Shown here piece by piece: positions 1-7,769 of a stretch of DNA of 63,476 nucleotides; the stretch's first letter is position 1, and every line of letters starts with the position of its first letter. The DNA is from an uncultured Eubacteriales bacterium. Its GTDB lineage: Bacteria; Bacillota; Clostridia; Peptostreptococcales; Anaerovoracaceae. Below the pieces are notes generated by a model, which saw only the letters and a program-made list of their open reading frames with translations, did not search any database and was not told the DNA's origin. The stretch lies in NCBI GenBank assembly GCA_902778585.1, contig CACYYD010000015.1, forward strand, positions 1 through 63,476. Direction: 5' to 3'. The translations under genes and the position numbers were made by a program.

Positions 1-41
1 TTTACAATTTGTAGTTTGAATTCGAAACTGTATTTCGCCAT
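1..41 (-). CDS. IS3-family transposase OrfA-like protein, N-terminus only
   Basis: Reading leftward from an ATG at 41, the first 13 codons give MAKYSFEFKLQIV and run off the window edge. A strong ribosome binding site (GGAGGAGGT, about 50-58) sits just upstream. This start, with YSFEFKLQIV, is what I know from the small HTH OrfA/transposase proteins of IS3-type elements, which bind the IS ends. The neighbouring sequence at 73-97 has the form of an IS3 terminal inverted repeat, which supports the call. Only the N-terminus is visible, so I cannot say whether the element is intact. Seen: start, RBS and repeat. Inferred: the family. Confidence 0.7.
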   Translation of the reverse strand, partial: MAKYSFEFKLQIV

Positions 42-72
42 AACAAAACTGACCTCCTCCAGTTAGATTCTT

Positions 73-97
73 GGTCTAACTTTTGGGGGTCAGTTCA
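73..97 (-). repeat. Terminal inverted repeat of an IS3-family element (outer end at about 97)
   Basis: Read leftward the sequence begins TGAACTGACCCCCAAAAGTT, the form typical of IS3/IS150-group ends, which start with TG. It lies 32 bp in front of the partial OrfA start. The element therefore spans from about 97 leftward out of the window. The partner repeat and target duplication cannot be seen. Confidence 0.65.
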
Positions 98-120
98 GAT
101 ATTCCCGGGGCTTTTTATTT
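98..120 (-). terminator. Possible remnant of the ABC exporter's terminator, cut by the IS
   Basis: Directly after the exporter stop codon, read leftward, is an A-rich stretch followed by GCCCCGGGAATA, and then the IS end. Read the other way it is TATTCCCGGGGC followed by a T-run, which looks like one arm and tail of a bidirectional terminator. The matching arm is absent because the IS begins there. This is an inference from a single arm. Confidence 0.3.
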
Positions 121-1884
121 TTAGATTGTTAGATTGTAAAGGTCAGCGTAGATGCCGCCTTTTTCGATGAGCTCATCGTGAGTACCCTCCTCTGCGATGC
201 CGCCTTCGGTCAGCACTATGATGCGCCCGGCCTTTCTTACTGTCGACAGCCTGTGGGCTATAGTGATGGTGGTGCGTCCTTCCGCAAGGTCGGCAAGGGA
301 TTCCTGCACGTAGTGTTCGCTCTCATTGTCGAGCGAAGAAGTCGCCTCATCGAGAATGAGTATCGGCGGGTTCTTCAGGAATACTCTCGCGATACTGATG
401 CGCTGCTTCTGTCCGCCGGACAGTCTTGCGCCGCGCTCGCCTACATAGGTGTCATATCCGTCAGGCAGATCGCGTATGAATTCATCAGCTCCCGCCAGCT
501 TCGCTGCCTCGATTATCTCTTCGCGGCTCGCGCCCGGCTTTCCGTAGCCGATGTTTCCTGCTACTGTATCCGAGAAGAGGTAGACCTCCTGCTGCATCAT
601 TCCTATCTTTGTGCGGAGCGAGCGGACTTTGTAATCGCGTATGTCGCGTCCGTCAACGCGTATAGCTCCGCTGCTCACATCATAGAACCTAGGGATGAGA
701 TTGCAGAATGTAGTTTTGCCTGCACCGCTCGGTCCGACGAGCGCCACGTTTTCTCCGCTCTTTATTTTGAGTGAAAGTCCGTTCAGTACCAGCGTTTCAT
801 CTGGGGACCTGTCATCCTTTCCGGCTTCAGTATATGAGAACGACACGTTGTCGAATTCAATGTCTCCGCGTACCACATCCGGCATTTCCACCGCTCCCGG
901 TGAGTCCTCGATCTCTATGTCTGTATCCATTATCTCGACGAAGCGCTCTATTCCCGTGATACCCCTCTGGAAGTTCTCGGTAAATTCGACCACGCGCCTT
1001 ATGGACTCGAGCAGCACGCTCACGTACATGAGGTATGCTACGAAATCACCGGCGTTGATGTGCCCGCGGATAAGCGCGAGGGAGCCGAAGAAAACGATAG
1101 AGATGTACATGAGGCCGTCGAAGAACCTCGTGACACTTCTGAAAGCACCCATGTTTTTATAGCTGACCTTCTTTGTGAGAAGGAAGCGCTCGTTGCCCTC
1201 CTCAAAGCGCTGTTCTTCGATCTCCTCGTTGGCGAACGACTTGGATACGCGTATGCCGAGAAGACTGTCCTCGACGTGGGAGTTGATCTCGCCAAGTTCT
1301 GAACGCTGCCACTTGAACGCGTTGCGCATCCTTACCCTGAACCTCATGGCGAAGAAGAGCATCAGAGGTATGAGGGCAAAGAGCAGCAGTGTCAGCGGCA
1401 CGTTCACGCGTATGAGAACAGCGAAGGCCACGACTATCTTCACGGCCGCGATGAAGTATTCTTCAGGGCAGTGATGTGCAAACTCCGCGATGTCAAAGAG
1501 GTCGGTCGTTATGCGGGATATGAGCTGGCCGGTCTTGTTGCTGGCGTAGTAACCGTATGAGAGTTCCTGGAACTTCTCGAAGAGGTCGCGCCTCATATCC
1601 TTTTCTATGCGTGCGCCCATGACATGACCGCGGTTCTGCATGTAGTAATTCGCGGCTACATCGATTATTCTCAGCGCTATGTAAAGCAGCGTGATACGCA
1701 CGACAAGATCGACAGTGAGGTCTGCCGGCGAATTCGTGACCGTGTTGGTGATATGCCTTACGATCACAGGCAGCACAAGATCGCATACACTTGTGAGTGA
1801 AGCGCAGAAAAGGTCAAAGACCAGGATGTACCAGTACGGCTTGAAGTACGGGTAAAAGCGCTTCAGCAGATATTTTGTTGACAT
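121..1884 (-). CDS. ABC transporter, fused permease and ATPase (exporter type)
   Basis: A membrane exporter half-transporter that should work as a homodimer, or with an unseen partner, using ATP hydrolysis. The first ~310 residues are a six-helix type I exporter domain. The ATPase domain follows with Walker A GPSGAGKTT (about residue 384), signature LSGGQKQRISIAR, Walker B ILILDEATSSLD and the H-loop IAHRL. Length (587 aa) is normal. In-frame ATGs at 1917 and 1899 are upstream, but only the ATG at 1884 (MSTKYLLKRF) has AGGA in front of it. A TATAAT-like box lies just upstream. The gene is transcribed away from yitT and ends 24 bp from the IS end. The substrate cannot be deduced; multidrug or lipid export are both possible. 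Confidence 0.88.
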   Translation of the reverse strand: MSTKYLLKRFYPYFKPYWYILVFDLFCASLTSVCDLVLPVIVRHITNTVTNSPADLTVDLVVRITLLYIALRIIDVAANYYMQNRGHVMGARIEKDMRRDLFEKFQELSYGYYASNKTGQLISRITTDLFDIAEFAHHCPEEYFIAAVKIVVAFAVLIRVNVPLTLLLFALIPLMLFFAMRFRVRMRNAFKWQRSELGEINSHVEDSLLGIRVSKSFANEEIEEQRFEEGNERFLLTKKVSYKNMGAFRSVTRFFDGLMYISIVFFGSLALIRGHINAGDFVAYLMYVSVLLESIRRVVEFTENFQRGITGIERFVEIMDTDIEIEDSPGAVEMPDVVRGDIEFDNVSFSYTEAGKDDRSPDETLVLNGLSLKIKSGENVALVGPSGAGKTTFCNLIPRFYDVSSGAIRVDGRDIRDYKVRSLRTKIGMMQQEVYLFSDTVAGNIGYGKPGASREEIIEAAKLAGADEFIRDLPDGYDTYVGERGARLSGGQKQRISIARVFLKNPPILILDEATSSLDNESEHYVQESLADLAEGRTTITIAHRLSTVRKAGRIIVLTEGGIAEEGTHDELIEKGGIYADLYNLTI

Positions 1885-1991
1885 CGATTCCTGCTTCATA
1901 ATGCTGACATTATACATTAATAGTTGAAGAATAAGAGCGTTTCTAATAAAATTAATCAGTTAGAAATCGATGTTGCAGTGAAAGGGACAAA

Positions 1992-2870
1992 ATGTCAATC
2001 AACAGGAGAACAGCTGAAAAAATAGTGCTCACGATAGTCGGCAATCTTACATATGCGATGGGTGTCAACCTGATGATAAACCCGCTGCATCTGTACAGCG
2101 GCGGCTTCACCGGTATATCCCAGCTCATAAGGCTGTTCCTGCTTGAGTTCCTGCATGTACCCGAAGTCGCGGGCATCGATTACATGGGCATAATATACTT
2201 TGCCATCAACATCCCGCTGTTCTTCATGGCGTATAAGGTGATGGGGCGCAAGTTCTGCATAACAACGCTCATTTCCATCGCGATGGCATCCGCCTTCCTG
2301 GCGATCATACCTGTTCCGGCCGTCCCGATCGTGGAGGACCGCATTCTCGCAGCTGTCGTGGGCGGCATCGGAAGCGGAGTCGGCGCGGGTCTGGTGCTGA
2401 GAGCCGGAAGCTCACAGGGCGGCCAGGACGTTATCGGGGTCTGCCTCGCAAAGACACACCCTAACTTCAAGGTGGGCACGATCGGCATACTGATAAGCGT
2501 CTGCATCTACACCATCTGTCTCTTTATCTATGACATACAGACGGTCCTGTATTCGATAGTTTTTGCCGTTGTTACGGGCCTTTGCATAGATAAGGTGCAT
2601 ACGCAGAACATAAAGCAGGAGTGCATGATATTCACCAAGAAGCCGGGGCTTTCGAAAGTCATTATCGAAGATCTTCAGCGCGGGGTCACAGCCTGGGATG
2701 GCGAGGGAATGTATACCGGAGAAGGCACCAATGTCCTGGTGACGGTAATAAGCAAGTACGAGGAGCCTCATCTGAGAGAGCTCATAGCTCAGCATGATGA
2801 GAACGCCTTCATGATAATCAGCGACAACACAAGGGTGGTCGGCAACTTCCAGAAAAAATTCACGGAGTAA
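1992..2870 (+). CDS. YitT family membrane protein (DUF161 + DUF2179)
   Basis: A polytopic membrane protein of 292 aa. About six hydrophobic segments fill residues 10-205, including a glycine-rich GGIGSGVGAGLVLRAGSS stretch typical of YitT. A soluble C-terminal domain (about 210-290) ends in FMIISDNTRVVGNFQKKF, matching the DUF2179 tail. The molecular role of the family is not established. The RBS AAAGGGA precedes the ATG. The gene is divergent from the ABC exporter, with about 107 bp between the starts, and is followed 12 bp later by a small membrane protein and tmk, so it probably heads the housekeeping run. Confidence 0.85.
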   Translation: MSINRRTAEKIVLTIVGNLTYAMGVNLMINPLHLYSGGFTGISQLIRLFLLEFLHVPEVAGIDYMGIIYFAINIPLFFMAYKVMGRKFCITTLISIAMASAFLAIIPVPAVPIVEDRILAAVVGGIGSGVGAGLVLRAGSSQGGQDVIGVCLAKTHPNFKVGTIGILISVCIYTICLFIYDIQTVLYSIVFAVVTGLCIDKVHTQNIKQECMIFTKKPGLSKVIIEDLQRGVTAWDGEGMYTGEGTNVLVTVISKYEEPHLRELIAQHDENAFMIISDNTRVVGNFQKKFTE

Positions 2871-2882
2871 CGGGATAATCAG

Positions 2883-3167
2883 ATGTTTATTTTCAAGATT
2901 TTGCTCATAATACTGGTCGCAGCGCCGGTCATAGGGATATCCCTGGTTTTCTATTCCCAGATGATGGCCTATATACGCGAAAAAAACAAACGCGAGAAAG
3001 CCGAGATCGAAAGGGAACGCCTCGAGAAAGCGGCACGAAGAAGGAGCGAGGCTGAAGCCAAAAAAGAGGCTAAGGCAGACGCGAAGGCGGAAAGGAAAGA
3101 AAAAAGGGGAAGAAAGTCCGGGACCGGAAGGAAGAGAAAGACTGAAAGAAGCGAGGATCAGAAGTGA
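2883..3167 (+). CDS. Small single-pass membrane protein with a Lys/Arg/Glu-rich tail
   Basis: 94 aa, not recognised as a named family. Residues 2-23 form one hydrophobic segment (FIFKILLIILVAAPVIGISL). The remainder is almost entirely charged (Lys, Arg, Glu, with Ala), probably a long helix or coiled coil ending in a basic tail. It sits between yitT (12 bp upstream) and tmk, whose GTG start overlaps its stop codon, so it is translationally coupled to tmk. The conserved position next to tmk resembles that of small yaaQ-region genes in other Bacillota, but I see no sequence similarity to them. Function unknown; the basic tail could contact nucleic acid or acidic proteins. Confidence 0.65.
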   Translation: MFIFKILLIILVAAPVIGISLVFYSQMMAYIREKNKREKAEIERERLEKAARRRSEAEAKKEAKADAKAERKEKRGRKSGTGRKRKTERSEDQK

Positions 3168-3793
3168 GAGGCTTATTCATAACGCTTGAAGGCGGAGACG
3201 GCGCCGGAAAGTCGACTCAGATAAGGAATATAGAAAAGTACTTTGCTGCCAAAGGCATCAAAGTGACGCATACAAGGGAGCCCGGCGGTCCTCCTATCAG
3301 TGAAAAGCTGAGGGAGATCCTGCTCGATACCGGCAACACCGAGATGGATGCGGTAACAGAGATGCTGATCTATGCGGCCGCAAGAGCGCAGAATGTCAGA
3401 GAGATCGTTCTGCCTGCCATGGAGCGCGGCGAGGTCGTTATTTGCGACAGGTTCGTCGACTCTTCGATAGCCTATCAGGCTTTCGGAAGGGAGCTCGGGA
3501 GCATGGTGGCAGAGGTGAACAGACACGCGACGGGCGGACTCAGCCCTGATCTCACGATATGGCTCGACATCGATCCCGAGAAGGGCAAGGCAAGGGCATC
3601 CGGAGACAAGGGACCCGACAGGCTCGATCTCGAATCGACCGCTTTCCACAGCAGGGTGCGCAGAGGATATGCATCCATAGCCGAAAGTGAGCCTGAGAGA
3701 TTCAAAAGAATAGATGCCTCCGGTACGATCGAAGAAATACAGGGACTGATCACGGACTGCCTCGATGAGCTCTGCCGCAGCAAGGGTATCTGA
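3164..3793 (+). CDS. tmk: Thymidylate kinase
   Basis: Phosphorylates dTMP to dTDP with ATP, an essential step of dTTP synthesis in the cytoplasm. The P-loop EGGDGAGKST is at residues 9-18, TREPGG follows at about 37-42, and the DRF motif (CDRFVDSS) is at 95-97, all diagnostic of bacterial Tmk. The length of 209 aa is normal. The start is GTG at 3164, overlapping the TGA of the upstream small membrane protein, which implies coupled translation. holB follows directly, the usual tmk-holB order of Bacillota. An ATG alternative inside the P-loop region can be excluded because it would remove the ATP site. Confidence 0.95.
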   Translation: MRGLFITLEGGDGAGKSTQIRNIEKYFAAKGIKVTHTREPGGPPISEKLREILLDTGNTEMDAVTEMLIYAAARAQNVREIVLPAMERGEVVICDRFVDSSIAYQAFGRELGSMVAEVNRHATGGLSPDLTIWLDIDPEKGKARASGDKGPDRLDLESTAFHSRVRRGYASIAESEPERFKRIDASGTIEEIQGLITDCLDELCRSKGI

Positions 3794-3812
3794 CAGGGAG
3801 ACCTGGTATCTG

Positions 3813-4601
3813 ATGAAAGAAATAAGCGGAATAATCGAAAATATAACGCTGGGCTCGAGCTCTGCGCATGCATACATAGTCGAGGGAAGAAACGGAGAGG
3901 CGCGAAGCGCGTTTATCACCTCGCTTGCGATGGGTCTTGAGTGCCTTGACGCCGATGTGCATGCAAGGCCGTGCGGGAGATGTTCTGCCTGCAGGCAGGT
4001 CGCCGCGGGGTCTTCGCTTGACATCGTCCGCATGCAGATGAGCGGCAAGACCTCATACAAAACCGAGGATGCCAACGCCTTTGCCGAGAGGCTCGACATG
4101 GGCGCGTACGGACGCTTTCTTATCGGTATCATAGACGATGCTGACAGGCTGAGCGAGACCGTGCAGAACAAACTGCTGAAAACGCTCGAAGAGCCGCGCG
4201 AAGGCGTGCTGATCTTTCTCGGCTCGTCAAACTCCGATCATCTTCTCGACACCGTAAGATCGAGATGCAGCACCATCAGACTGAATGAGTACGGGGCTGA
4301 CGGAGACGGGGCAGGAGAAGGCGCCGATGCGCTGAAGAAGGCAGCAGAGATGCTTGCCGGCGGCTGCGTGTTCCACGAATTCAGGGACGCGGTCGAGAAA
4401 AGTGTAAAGACCCGTGAGGACGCGCTCGCCCTTGCGGATATGACAGAGGATATTATAAGGGAACGCATGCTCGCGGGAGAGGATCCTGCCGGCATGGCGC
4501 TGAGACTCGAACTGTGCGAGAAGGCCCGCGCAGATATCGAAAGGGACATGGATAAGAACAAGGCGCTCAAAAGGCTCTGCCTGGAGCTTTCGGGGCGATA
4601 A
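3813..4601 (+). CDS. holB: DNA polymerase III, delta' subunit (clamp loader)
   Basis: Part of the clamp-loader complex that puts the beta clamp on DNA. Residues HAYIVEG (19-25) and a degenerate nucleotide loop open the AAA+ fold. Four cysteines at 44, 54, 57 and 60 form the zinc module. IIDDADRLSETVQNKLLKTL is the Walker B-like block, and TVRSRCSTIRL carries the SRC motif of delta'. The reading frame is open from 3765, inside tmk, but the ATG at 3813 (MKEISGIIEN) matches the family start. A weak GGGAG lies 12 bp upstream. It is followed by ricT after 18 bp. Confidence 0.9.
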   Translation: MKEISGIIENITLGSSSAHAYIVEGRNGEARSAFITSLAMGLECLDADVHARPCGRCSACRQVAAGSSLDIVRMQMSGKTSYKTEDANAFAERLDMGAYGRFLIGIIDDADRLSETVQNKLLKTLEEPREGVLIFLGSSNSDHLLDTVRSRCSTIRLNEYGADGDGAGEGADALKKAAEMLAGGCVFHEFRDAVEKSVKTREDALALADMTEDIIRERMLAGEDPAGMALRLELCEKARADIERDMDKNKALKRLCLELSGR

Positions 4602-4619
4602 ACAGGAGGATACGGACAG

Positions 4620-5570
4620 ATGGTTGAAATAGTCGGAATCGGATTCATGAAGACCGGCAAAATGTACTACTTTGACCCGAAGGGAACTGCCTTCGAGCCG
4701 GGTGATATGGTCATAGTCGAGACCGCGAGAGGTCTCGAACTCGGTCACGTTCTGATGGCCAATAAATTCATCGATGAGTCGGAACTTGTCGCGGAACTGA
4801 AGCCGGTAGAACGCCGCGCCAATGAAGAGGATCTTAAAAAGTATCATGAAAACCTCGCAAAGAGGAAAAGCGCGATGAAGGTGTGCGCCGAGAAGATCGC
4901 AAAACACGGACTGGATATGAAGCTGGTCGACGTGGAGTTCATGATCGACGGGTCCAAGATAGTATTCTATTTTTCTGCGGACGGCAGAGTGGACTTCAGA
5001 GAACTTGCCAAGGATCTTGCAGGTTACTTCAAAAACAGGATAGAGCTTCGCCAGATAGGCGTAAGGGATGAGGCAAGGATGCTCGGCGGCATCGGCATCT
5101 GCGGCAGACCGCTCTGCTGCAGCAAGTGGCTGTCGGATTTCCATCCCGTTTCGATAAAGATGGCAAAACAGCAGAACCTTTCGCTCAACCCTACAAAGAT
5201 CTCCGGAACATGCGGAAGACTTATGTGCTGTCTCAATTTTGAAGATAAGACATATAAGGAACTTCGCAAGGGAATGCCTAAGGACAACGAAAGAGTTCAG
5301 ACTCCTGAAGGCCTTGCAAAGGTAGTGAATGTCGATTACTTCAATGGCAAGATAAACACGCGCGCAATAGTCAAAGATCCTGAGACAGGGGAAGACGTAT
5401 TCTCACAGGAGATAAAGGCGTATACGAAGGACGAGATAAAGCGCATCGGAAAGAACGCCAAAAAGAACCGCGATGATGACATCTCGATCAACGAAGACAT
5501 CACCGAGATCATGGAGTCAGCCGACGATGAAGAGATCCGTGAACTCGAAGAGCTCATGAGAGAATTCTGA
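4620..5570 (+). CDS. ricT: PSP1-domain protein RicT (YaaT)
   Basis: 316 aa, the RicT/YaaT family. In Bacillus subtilis RicT joins RicA and RicF in an Fe-S complex that affects mRNA processing by RNase Y and development. Visible here are the N-terminal VGIGFMKTGKMYYFDP strand region and two cysteine clusters typical of PSP1: CGRPLCC (Cys 161, 166, 167) and CGRLMCC (Cys 198, 203, 204). The C-terminus is acidic. The RBS AGGAGG at 4605-4610 precedes the ATG. Its stop overlaps the trmN6 start, as in the B. subtilis yaaT-yabA-yabB order, here without yabA. Whether the RicA/RicF partners exist is not visible. Confidence 0.9.
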   Translation: MVEIVGIGFMKTGKMYYFDPKGTAFEPGDMVIVETARGLELGHVLMANKFIDESELVAELKPVERRANEEDLKKYHENLAKRKSAMKVCAEKIAKHGLDMKLVDVEFMIDGSKIVFYFSADGRVDFRELAKDLAGYFKNRIELRQIGVRDEARMLGGIGICGRPLCCSKWLSDFHPVSIKMAKQQNLSLNPTKISGTCGRLMCCLNFEDKTYKELRKGMPKDNERVQTPEGLAKVVNVDYFNGKINTRAIVKDPETGEDVFSQEIKAYTKDEIKRIGKNAKKNRDDDISINEDITEIMESADDEEIRELEELMREF

Positions 5571-6325
5571 TGGAGCGTATAGACGACACCGGTTTCGGCG
5601 GGATACGCGTTATACAGAAAAAAAGGTCGGGCTACGGTGTTGATGCCGTACTGCTCGCGGCCTTTGCTGCCGGCGAGAGCGGAGCCCCGGGGCTGCCGAA
5701 AAATGCCGGAAAGCCTCTCAGGATCGCTGATCTTGGTACAGGTTCGGGCATAGTCGCGTTCATACTGCATCACAAGCTCGGCGGAGCGCGGATAAGCGGC
5801 TATGATATCAATCCCGATGCTGTTGACAGAGCGCAGCGAGCCTGCTCCATGAACGGCCTGACTGAAGACATAGATTTCTTCCGCACGGATATAACAGATA
5901 TAAGCGGGGAAAGCGGACTCAGAGGCATCTTCGATGCCGTTGTATCGAATCCGCCGTACTTCAGAAGGACGCCGGAAGAACCGGGAGCTGCGGATCCTGA
6001 CGAGCGCTATGTCGCGAGGCATGAGACGACGGCAGACATCTCGGATTTCGCCCGGACCGCGGCGCTGATGCTACGCGCCGGAGGCAGCCTGTATATGGTA
6101 CACAGACCGGACAGACTCGCCGATATAATATTTGAACTCAGAACCGCAGGACTCGAGCCCAAGGCGATGCAGCTGGTCATACCGGTGGCGGGAGAGCCTG
6201 CAAACATAGTCCTCATCCATGCGGTAAAAGGAGCCGGACCGGAACTTCGCCTGCTGCCTGAGATCGCGGTGCATCTGCCCGGCGGAGACTACACGGAAGA
6301 TATACTGCGGTATTATGAACGATAG
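5570..6325 (+). CDS. tRNA1(Val) (adenine37-N6)-methyltransferase family protein (YabB/TrmN6-like)
   Basis: SAM-dependent N6-adenine methyltransferase of 251 aa. Motif I DLGTGSG is at residues 54-60, and the catalytic NPPY is at 127-130 within VVSNPPYF. The N-terminal GFGGIRVIQKKRSGYGVDAV segment is typical of YabB/TrmN6, which methylates A37 of tRNA-Val in E. coli. The tRNA substrate in this organism is inferred. Its ATG overlaps the ricT stop (TGATGG), so the two are coupled. A rho-independent terminator follows 4 bp after the stop and closes the tmk-holB-ricT-trmN6 unit. Confidence 0.88.
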   Translation: MERIDDTGFGGIRVIQKKRSGYGVDAVLLAAFAAGESGAPGLPKNAGKPLRIADLGTGSGIVAFILHHKLGGARISGYDINPDAVDRAQRACSMNGLTEDIDFFRTDITDISGESGLRGIFDAVVSNPPYFRRTPEEPGAADPDERYVARHETTADISDFARTAALMLRAGGSLYMVHRPDRLADIIFELRTAGLEPKAMQLVIPVAGEPANIVLIHAVKGAGPELRLLPEIAVHLPGGDYTEDILRYYER

Positions 6326-6329
6326 AGAA

Positions 6330-6356
6330 CAGCTGCCCTCAAAGGCAGTTGTTTTT
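6330..6356 (+). terminator. Rho-independent terminator after trmN6
   Basis: CAGCTGCC - CTCAAA - GGCAGTTG (8-bp stem with one G-T pair) followed by TTTTT at 6352-6356, immediately after the trmN6 stop codon. Confidence 0.85.
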
Positions 6357-6390
6357 ATTGCATTTTTGGCGCTCCACGGGCCCTCTCGGC

Positions 6391-6419
6391 TTGAATAGAA
6401 GTGCACTTCTCTATATAAT
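6391..6419 (+). promoter_or_regulatory. Sigma-A promoter with a 14-bp palindrome in its spacer
   Basis: TTGAAT (6391-6396), a 17-bp spacer and TATAAT (6414-6419). The spacer holds the perfect palindrome AGAAGTGCACTTCT (6397-6410), so a dimeric repressor bound there would block RNA polymerase. It drives the two small membrane proteins at 6482 and 6776. Confidence 0.7.
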
Positions 6420-6433
6420 AATGTCAACGATTG

Positions 6434-6460
6434 CGGGCATTTATAAGTATGCCCGTTTTA
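6434..6460 (+). promoter_or_regulatory. Leader hairpin with a short T-run (possible attenuator)
   Basis: CGGGCAT (6434-6440), an 8-nt loop, ATGCCCG (6449-6455) and TTTT, lying between the promoter at 6391-6419 and the RBS AGGAG before 6482. The stem is perfect, but the T-run is only four bases, so termination would be partial at best. Confidence 0.45.
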
Positions 6461-6481
6461 GCGAAAAAAGGAGAAAGAATC

Positions 6482-6757
6482 ATGGTAACAGTAAGTGTAA
6501 AGGGCGTTCTGATCGGGGTACTTCTGATCGCGCTGATCGTTCTGGTAGTATTTCTGATCGTTCTGATCGCCAATGTCACTGATACGATCAAGAAGGCCAA
6601 CGCCATTATCGACGGTGGAACAAGTGCTGCCGCAAGCGCAAAAGAAAAGATGGATCACGTTTCCGAAACCGTAAAGGAAGGTGCGTCCAAGGTTACCGGT
6701 GTTGCCGCAGTGGGAGCAAAGGCTGCCGGAAAAGTGCTGGATAAAGTTATAAAGTAG
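6482..6757 (+). CDS. Small single-pass membrane protein
   Basis: 91 aa, not recognised. Residues 4-31 are strongly hydrophobic (VKGVLIGVLLIALIVLVVFL), followed by a polar, Ala/Lys/Gly-rich tail with an amphipathic helix pattern (TIKKANAIIDGGTSAAASAK). This layout resembles DUF948-type proteins, but I cannot confirm it. The ATG at 6482 has AGGAG 9 bp upstream; the frame opens earlier at 6431 but without an RBS and inside the leader hairpin. Paired with the next gene, which has the same N-terminal hydrophobic segment plus KKxKxxxxxxNEAIDDAK-like pattern, so the two look like paralogues. Confidence 0.65.
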   Translation: MVTVSVKGVLIGVLLIALIVLVVFLIVLIANVTDTIKKANAIIDGGTSAAASAKEKMDHVSETVKEGASKVTGVAAVGAKAAGKVLDKVIK

Positions 6758-6775
6758 GGGATAAGGAGGATCAAA

Positions 6776-7744
6776 ATGACTATAAATCAGATCCTGGGAT
6801 TCTGCCTTGTTGCCGTACTTGTAGCTTTCGTAGTCGTACTGGCTATCATGGCATCCCATGCGATACAGCTGCTTAAGAAGACAAAGACTCTCGTCGGTAA
6901 GGGAAATGAAGCTATCGACGATGCAAAGGGCAAGCTCGACAAGCTCAGCGAGGATGCAAGCAATGCCGTAAGTGCTGTTGCGGCAGATACATCCGGAGCT
7001 GTCAAGGCTGTCAGCACGGCAGGCGTAGGACTTGCTGCTTTCAACATAGGAAAAGGGCTGCTCAGAGCTTTGACCGGAAGAAGCGGTCTGCTGAATGCGA
7101 TGGCTGCAGGCAGGGAGCGTAAGAAAGCAAAGAAAGAGATAAAGCTTTCGAAGAAGACCATAAAAAAGCTTAACAAGCAGTCGAAGCTTGAAAAGAAGGC
7201 GCATAAGAAAGCGGCGAAAAAGAGCAAAAAGTACCAGAAGAAGGATGCCAAGATCGCTGCAAAAGCCGCAAAGAAGGCAAAAGCTGACGCCAAGGCTGAA
7301 AGCAAGGTCATGAAGAAGAATGCAAAGGCAGAGGCAAAGGCTGCTGCCATCGCTGCTGCGCTGCTCATCAAGAAAGAAAAAGAAGCCAAGAAGGCTGCTG
7401 CAAAGAAGGCCGCTCAGGCTGCTGCTGCCTTCAAAAAAGCGCAGAAGGCATTCAAAAAGGAAGAACTCAAAAAGGCTGCTCTTGCAAAAAAGGCTGAAGC
7501 AAAGGCAATCGCTGCTGCGGCAAGGCTGAGCGCAAAGGATGCAGCTAAAGTAAAGAAAGCTGAGAAGGCTGCAAAAAAAGCAGCTATAAAGACAGCAAAG
7601 AAAGCCCAGGCAATGGCAAAGAAGGCCGCGAAGAAAGCAGCCAGAAAAGCCGACAAGGCAGCAAAGAAGGCTGCTGCAAAGGCAGCCAGAAAGCTTGCCA
7701 GAAAGGCAAAAGCAGCTGAAAGAAAACAGAAAAAGGCTGCATAA
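6776..7744 (+). CDS. Membrane-anchored protein with a histone H1-like Lys/Ala-rich tail
   Basis: 322 aa. Residues 7-28 form one membrane segment (LGFCLVAVLVAFVVVLAIMA). A DUF948-like helical region follows to about residue 115 (GNEAIDDAKGKLDKLSEDAS). From about 118 to the end the sequence is almost only Lys, Ala, Arg and Glu, with many KKAAKKA/AAKKAxKKA repeats, like the tails of histone H1-like bacterial proteins. The tail is very basic and likely helical. The RBS AAGGAGGAT precedes the ATG. It is co-transcribed with the 91-aa protein. The function is unknown; membrane-tethered DNA or polyanion binding is a guess. The open frame on the opposite strand is a compositional shadow. Confidence 0.7.
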   Translation: MTINQILGFCLVAVLVAFVVVLAIMASHAIQLLKKTKTLVGKGNEAIDDAKGKLDKLSEDASNAVSAVAADTSGAVKAVSTAGVGLAAFNIGKGLLRALTGRSGLLNAMAAGRERKKAKKEIKLSKKTIKKLNKQSKLEKKAHKKAAKKSKKYQKKDAKIAAKAAKKAKADAKAESKVMKKNAKAEAKAAAIAAALLIKKEKEAKKAAAKKAAQAAAAFKKAQKAFKKEELKKAALAKKAEAKAIAAAARLSAKDAAKVKKAEKAAKKAAIKTAKKAQAMAKKAAKKAARKADKAAKKAAAKAARKLARKAKAAERKQKKAA

Positions 7745-7769
7745 AAAATAACACTTCAGGAGACCGTTA

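Noticed and set aside
121..136. TTAGATTG repeat at the exporter 3' end as another element arm site
   Set aside because: It is part of the exporter's last codons, lacks the full GATTAGATG word and any att sequence nearby.
3173..4171. 332-codon minus-strand open frame over tmk/holB
   Set aside because: Antiparallel to conserved tmk and holB motifs; no recognisable product.
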